A DNA stretch of 64,000 nucleotides from Sphagnum magellanicum (lineage: Eukaryota; Streptophyta; Sphagnopsida; Sphagnales; Sphagnaceae). A program made the position numbers and the translations under genes. Below, piece by piece: positions 59,353 through 64,000 of the stretch (positions within the stretch are counted from its first letter, which is position 1; each line of letters opens with the position of its first letter). The notes under the pieces were generated by a model that was not told the origin of the DNA, did not search any database, and saw nothing but the letters and a program-made list of their open reading frames with translations. The stretch covers positions 5,084,001-5,148,000 of the forward strand of contig CM038910.1 of NCBI GenBank assembly GCA_021904315.1, given 5' to 3'.

Positions 59353-59530
59353 CAATTGTGGCCGTCCAATGACATTTTGGATGTGCGGATCCGATCCATC
59401 CAGAATTAGGGTTTGGTGAACAATTAGGGCCAATGACGAACACATGTAATCTAATTGTGGCCGTTCATGCAGTTTCGGATGTGCAGATCTGAGCCGCCCA
59501 GAATTAGGGTTTGGTGAGCATTAGGGTTTG
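59353..59530 (+). promoter_or_regulatory. Duplicated telo-box promoter module of RPS9
   Basis: A block of about 66-68 bp is repeated with a 100-bp offset (59,353-59,420 and 59,453-59,518): aattgtggccgt, ggatgtgc, agat or ggat, and cagaattagggtttggtga. Each copy ends in a TTAGGGTTT telo-box (59,406-59,414 and 59,504-59,512), and a third telo-box follows at 59,521-59,529. Telo-boxes (AAACCCTAA on the other strand) are typical of plant ribosomal-protein and translation-factor promoters. The module lies 107-284 bases before the start codon. A gggcc phrase near 59,427 could be a site II-type element. Confidence 0.7.
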
Positions 59531-59636
59531 GTGGAGAAAATAGGAAAGCGCCGGTTTTTATGTGTGTCTTTCACCCTGCTGCTGTTTTCTGGTCTGAGCA
59601 GCGAGGCGGAGGAAAGGGGCGCGGTGCTCCGTCACC

Positions 59637-60901
<1,265 letters not shown>

Positions 60902-61390
60902 AGGTGTTGTTTGGGTCCTGCCTTTTTGTCATTTTTTTAAAGGTAAATTTGATGGAGAAAGTCTCTATTAAGTTTGTCTTGGGCAGAATAACTATATCTG
61001 TATCCAATGTAGAATTGACTGGATATGGATCTCAAAGGTATCTCATTTGTTGTTTTGCAATCTGCATTGACCTTTTTGTGTTTAGTGTCAATCATACAGT
61101 CAGGAAAACCAGATGCTATAATCCTAGTCTGGATGCTGATTTTGTCTGGAGATACTGAGATTAGCTCTTAAACCTCTCCTTACATTCTGAAATGTGGAGA
61201 CTTAGGTTGGCTCTCCAATCACTTTGGAATCTTGTGGGAGGCCAGCAGCAGTGGCCCTTGTTTCTTGGACCAAGAAAATGCTTTCCGTGATGACATGATG
61301 GGTAGGTTCTGGTCTCTACAATTGCCCCTTACTGGTTAGTCAATTATAATGTGTTGTGTTTGTTCTTCATTTTATGAGAGTGGATGCTAA
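60902..61390 (+). other. RPS9 3' untranslated region and downstream flank
   Basis: A plus-strand frame of 84 codons at 60,904-61,158 starts just after the RPS9 stop, but it has no recognisable motif and is probably within the 3' UTR. No canonical AATAAA is seen close to the stop. Confidence 0.4.
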
Positions 61391-61530
61391 TATGGACTGC
61401 CCCATAAGAGTCTAGCAGCAGTTTACCTTTCCATGGTAGACTTTCTGCCGCATGGGGCTGAGATTAAAGCTGTCTAGAAGATGGTGGGAAGCTGCATGTG
61501 TCTCTTTTCTCCATAGAAGTCAGCTACAGA
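61391..61530. repeat. Duplicated hairpin-like block, copy 1
   Basis: Contains gccccataagagtctagcag, cagtttacc, ttccatggtagactttctgc and cgcatggggc. The outer gccccat/atggggc arms and inner gcagcagtttacc/ggtagactttctgc arms can pair around a short loop. A second copy lies about 607 bp downstream. Confidence 0.7.
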
Positions 61531-61997
61531 TGAGTAAAGCTGTTTTTTGATATCTCATCTAGATTGCTCCAAGTTTTCAGATCTTATTTTGAGTGCTGTT
61601 AGTCCTCATGGAATCTTCTAGCTGGTCTTGCTTCCCTGGCGAACTTTCTTACACAAGGGGATTAGGTTGATGCTGGCAAATGGGACAAGGCTGTTCTTGT
61701 TGATTCCTTCAACTCAAGTTCTGTCCTGTGAGTTTGTTGATGCTACTCTACCTTATATGCAATATTCAGAGCAGGGACCTTGAACAAGGTGGTGAAGAGA
61801 ACTGTAACAGCCTCAGTCTAATCTTCCTTTCTCAATCCCAGGATAATGTAGGGGGAAAGAGCAGTGAGCACTCCTCATCTTGTGTCCCTCTCTTTCACAG
61901 AGCTTGCTTTAGTCTTTCTTTGACAAGTTCCATCCATGTGAGTCACCTACCTTCACATGTTTGTAGGAGAATTTCCTTTTAATGGTTGTAGCTGTAT

Positions 61998-62130
61998 AGC
62001 TGGCCCCATATCGAGTCTAGCAGCAGTCTACCCTTTCATGGTTGACTGTCTGCCGCATGGGGCACAAATTGAAGCTGGCTATCAAATGGTAGGAAGCTGC
62101 TGGTGTCACTTTCTTCCATGTGTGTGAGCT
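61998..62130. repeat. Duplicated hairpin-like block, copy 2
   Basis: Contains gccccatatcgagtctagca, gcagtctaccctttcatggt, tgactgtctgccgcatgggg and then ggaagctgctggtgtc, matching copy 1 closely over about 130 bp. Both hairpin arms are kept. Identity includes the single-stranded regions, so a transposon or regulatory RNA origin are both possible. Confidence 0.7.
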
Positions 62131-63497
62131 ACAAATTGTTGTGTTTTTTCTTCCTCTCTTTTGGGTTTTTCTTCTTGTGAGTTTCCAGTCATTTGGTACT
62201 GGTTGCCAGTTTTCTAGATATTAGGAAAAGTCCTAACATTGTGAGTGCTTTTGAACATTCGATCTGCTTAAACTGAGTTTGTCATCACTGCTCTCTTATG
62301 GGAACTTCCACTGTGTGGTAATTGAACTACAGAAGTTACTCTACACTGGCTGGTTATTCACTGTATCCCATAACAGGTAGAAACGATCCCAGTTTCCTGC
62401 TTTCTATTTGTCTGCAGTTTTGATTCAGATTACGGAAATTTGGAAACAATTTCCTTTCTCATGAAGTTTATTAGTGCCATGTGAGAGGTATTTTTATAAT
62501 GACGTGGAGATTTGGATTGAAGAACCTAATTGCAATGGAAATCAGAAAAGCTGGAAACCTTTATAAATGTCCATGAAAATTTCAGTAGAATATACATAAA
62601 GTTTGGCGATTAGGGGGCGAGAATGTACAGTTTTTCTGCATAATAGGGCATCAAAAGCGCACCTGGAAATGAAATTTTACTAAGCTAAAGATCTGGGACC
62701 CAAACTAGTTTTTTCCACCCATTAATGGGAAACTGAGTTTCACCTTGTCTTTCCTTTTTCCTGAGCGCCTCCATTGTGACTACATATATTACTACATATA
62801 TTTTCTCTGCTCCTACCTGTAGAACATGTACTAAAATTACTCTCGAACCTTGTACATTAAATGCTGAGTTTCAGCATTTCAAACTGAAATTTATTAAAAT
62901 TTCCTTACTTTTTGGATAGGTAACAGTGAAAGAGGGGATAGGGGCTGAAGGCAGTCTCAAAGGTAGGTTGAAGACAGGGTGACTTTGTGGATAACTCTAA
63001 TACCTTAATGAATATTTACTGGAAACAGGAAACCAGGAAACCCAGTTAAAGTGGCATTTTAAAGTCCAGGAAAAACCAGAACAAAGATGACATGGAAAAC
63101 CCGGAAGAAAACTTAATCAAAATTGCCATAAGAAATTTATGGTGGAATGTCATGATGAAATCTGGAACCCATTAATAAAAAGTGCTGTGGAAGAACCCAA
63201 TAAAAACCTCAAAACAATGCTGTGGAAAAAACCCTAGAATAAGCAAACATTAATAGAAATGCCACGGAAGGAAGGGCCGGCTAAAAAAACCCTAATGGAA
63301 ATTCATTGGAACAAGGGGAAACCAAGAAATCAGGAAAGTAAGAAAACCTTAAGAAAATGCCATGGAAAACAGAGAGAAACTACATTTATTTTGTGTGTTT
63401 TTTTTCAAAGAGTTTCTGGAGTGCGCTCACAAGTTTTACTTGCGTCATTGGTGACACTCGTGTGTACAAAACAGATAGAAAACAAAGTCATCAAACC
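62131..63497. other. Intergenic sequence with no recognised gene
   Basis: Short open frames only. 63,010-63,380 repeats phrases such as atgccatggaaa, tgctgtggaa and aaccctaat at irregular spacing, possibly an old tandem array. Confidence 0.4.
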
Positions 63498-63529
63498 CAT
63501 CATCATCATCACCATCATCATCATCACCA
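63498..63529. repeat. (CAT)n microsatellite with CAC interruptions
   Basis: About ten CAT/CAC triplets in a row. In one frame it reads as poly-His, but the flanking frame is short and has no known motif. Confidence 0.85.
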
Positions 63530-63649
63530 CAGTCTGAAGAATCAGGAGTTCACAATTTGGGAAAAACACTTACAAAAAAATATGTATGTACTACGAAAAC
63601 CCCTGGAGAAATGGTGATTTGGTCTTGGGTTTTTTGAAAGATTTTTTTT

Positions 63650-64000
63650 TGTGGGTTTTCTGGAGATGGAGAGATTTCTTGTGCTTGCTCAATCCTCTCC
63701 TTCAATTCTCTGCACCTCGATTGCAAAACCCAGGAGAACAGAAGCTAGCAGCAGGAATTCAGAAGCACGGGAGAGGATAGTTGGAGCCTCCTCCTGTGGT
63801 AGAAGAAGAAGAAGAGGGAGCCTGAATTGGCAAAACCCTAATTATCACCTTGCTTCTCGTGACGATCATCATCTGGCATGGTGTTGTGAATGCTGCTGCT
63901 GTTCTCCTAAGAGATTTGGGGGTAAGAGATTATTAGGGTTGAGTGAAGAAGCATGTCCCACCACTTGCAGATGTGCCTTGGATGTTTTGCACACCACCAC
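63650..64000 (+). other. Probable leader or promoter of a further gene leaving the window
   Basis: Composition rises in GC, with (gaa)n at about 63,803-63,819, telo-box-like sequences aaaccctaatta near 63,832 and attagggttgag near 63,932, and small trinucleotide runs (tgctgctgctg). These are typical of plant 5' leaders. No start codon with convincing coding sequence appears before the window ends. Confidence 0.3.

Noticed and set aside
60904..61158. 84-codon frame right after RPS9
   Set aside because: It begins three bases after the RPS9 stop, probably within the 3' UTR; no motif supports a protein.

Overview
This is nuclear DNA of a land plant. GT-AG introns of roughly 170-450 bp split four recognisable conserved genes: a glyoxal-oxidase-like radical copper oxidase, a LysM receptor-like (pseudo)kinase, a mitochondrial carrier and cytosolic ribosomal protein S9/uS4. 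The plant-type LysM receptor, the telo-box motifs upstream of the ribosomal gene and the transposon families all fit a plant. Short introns, compact genes and these transposon families suggest a seed-free plant, probably a moss or other bryophyte. That placement is inference and no species is claimed.

Layout. 1-6.1 kb holds a decayed Ty3/gypsy retrotransposon on the minus strand (integrase zinc-binding end, RNase H, RT, protease, gag). A C5-cytosine DNA methyltransferase domain lies between its protease and RT; this is the most unusual object here. A Ty1/copia RNase H scrap follows at 6.3-6.66 kb, then the glyoxal oxidase gene (7.3-9.2 kb, minus). 9.9-33.8 kb is AT-rich transposon graveyard. 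It contains a non-LTR RT fragment (12.0-13.6 kb), a 288-bp tandem duplication (15.3-15.9 kb), a hAT-like scrap (19.0 kb), a second gypsy gag piece (24.9-25.6 kb), a 3.26-kb candidate CACTA element with matching ends and ATT target duplication (27,817-31,079) carrying an array of about 20-bp units, and a PIF/Harbinger transposase fragment (31.1-31.5 kb).

33.8-38.7 kb is richer in GC and looks like an unrecognised plus-strand multi-exon gene or pseudogene. The LysM receptor gene follows (39.1-41.4 kb, minus). Next come a Helitron helicase scrap (42.8-43.0 kb), a three-copy 105-bp repeat and a 13-copy 44-bp minisatellite (45.3-45.9 kb). The mitochondrial carrier has five exons (49.1-51.1 kb, minus). 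Another hAT-like scrap lies at 54.1-54.5 kb. RPS9 (59.6-60.9 kb, plus) has a duplicated telo-box promoter module upstream and a duplicated hairpin-like block downstream. The end of the window (63.65-64.0 kb) looks like the leader of a further gene.

The conserved genes are independent housekeeping, cell-wall/oxidative, perception and transport genes; nothing suggests a cluster or operon. All calls come from reading the sequence and remembered family motifs. No database search was run, and repeat boundaries are approximate unless a junction is described.
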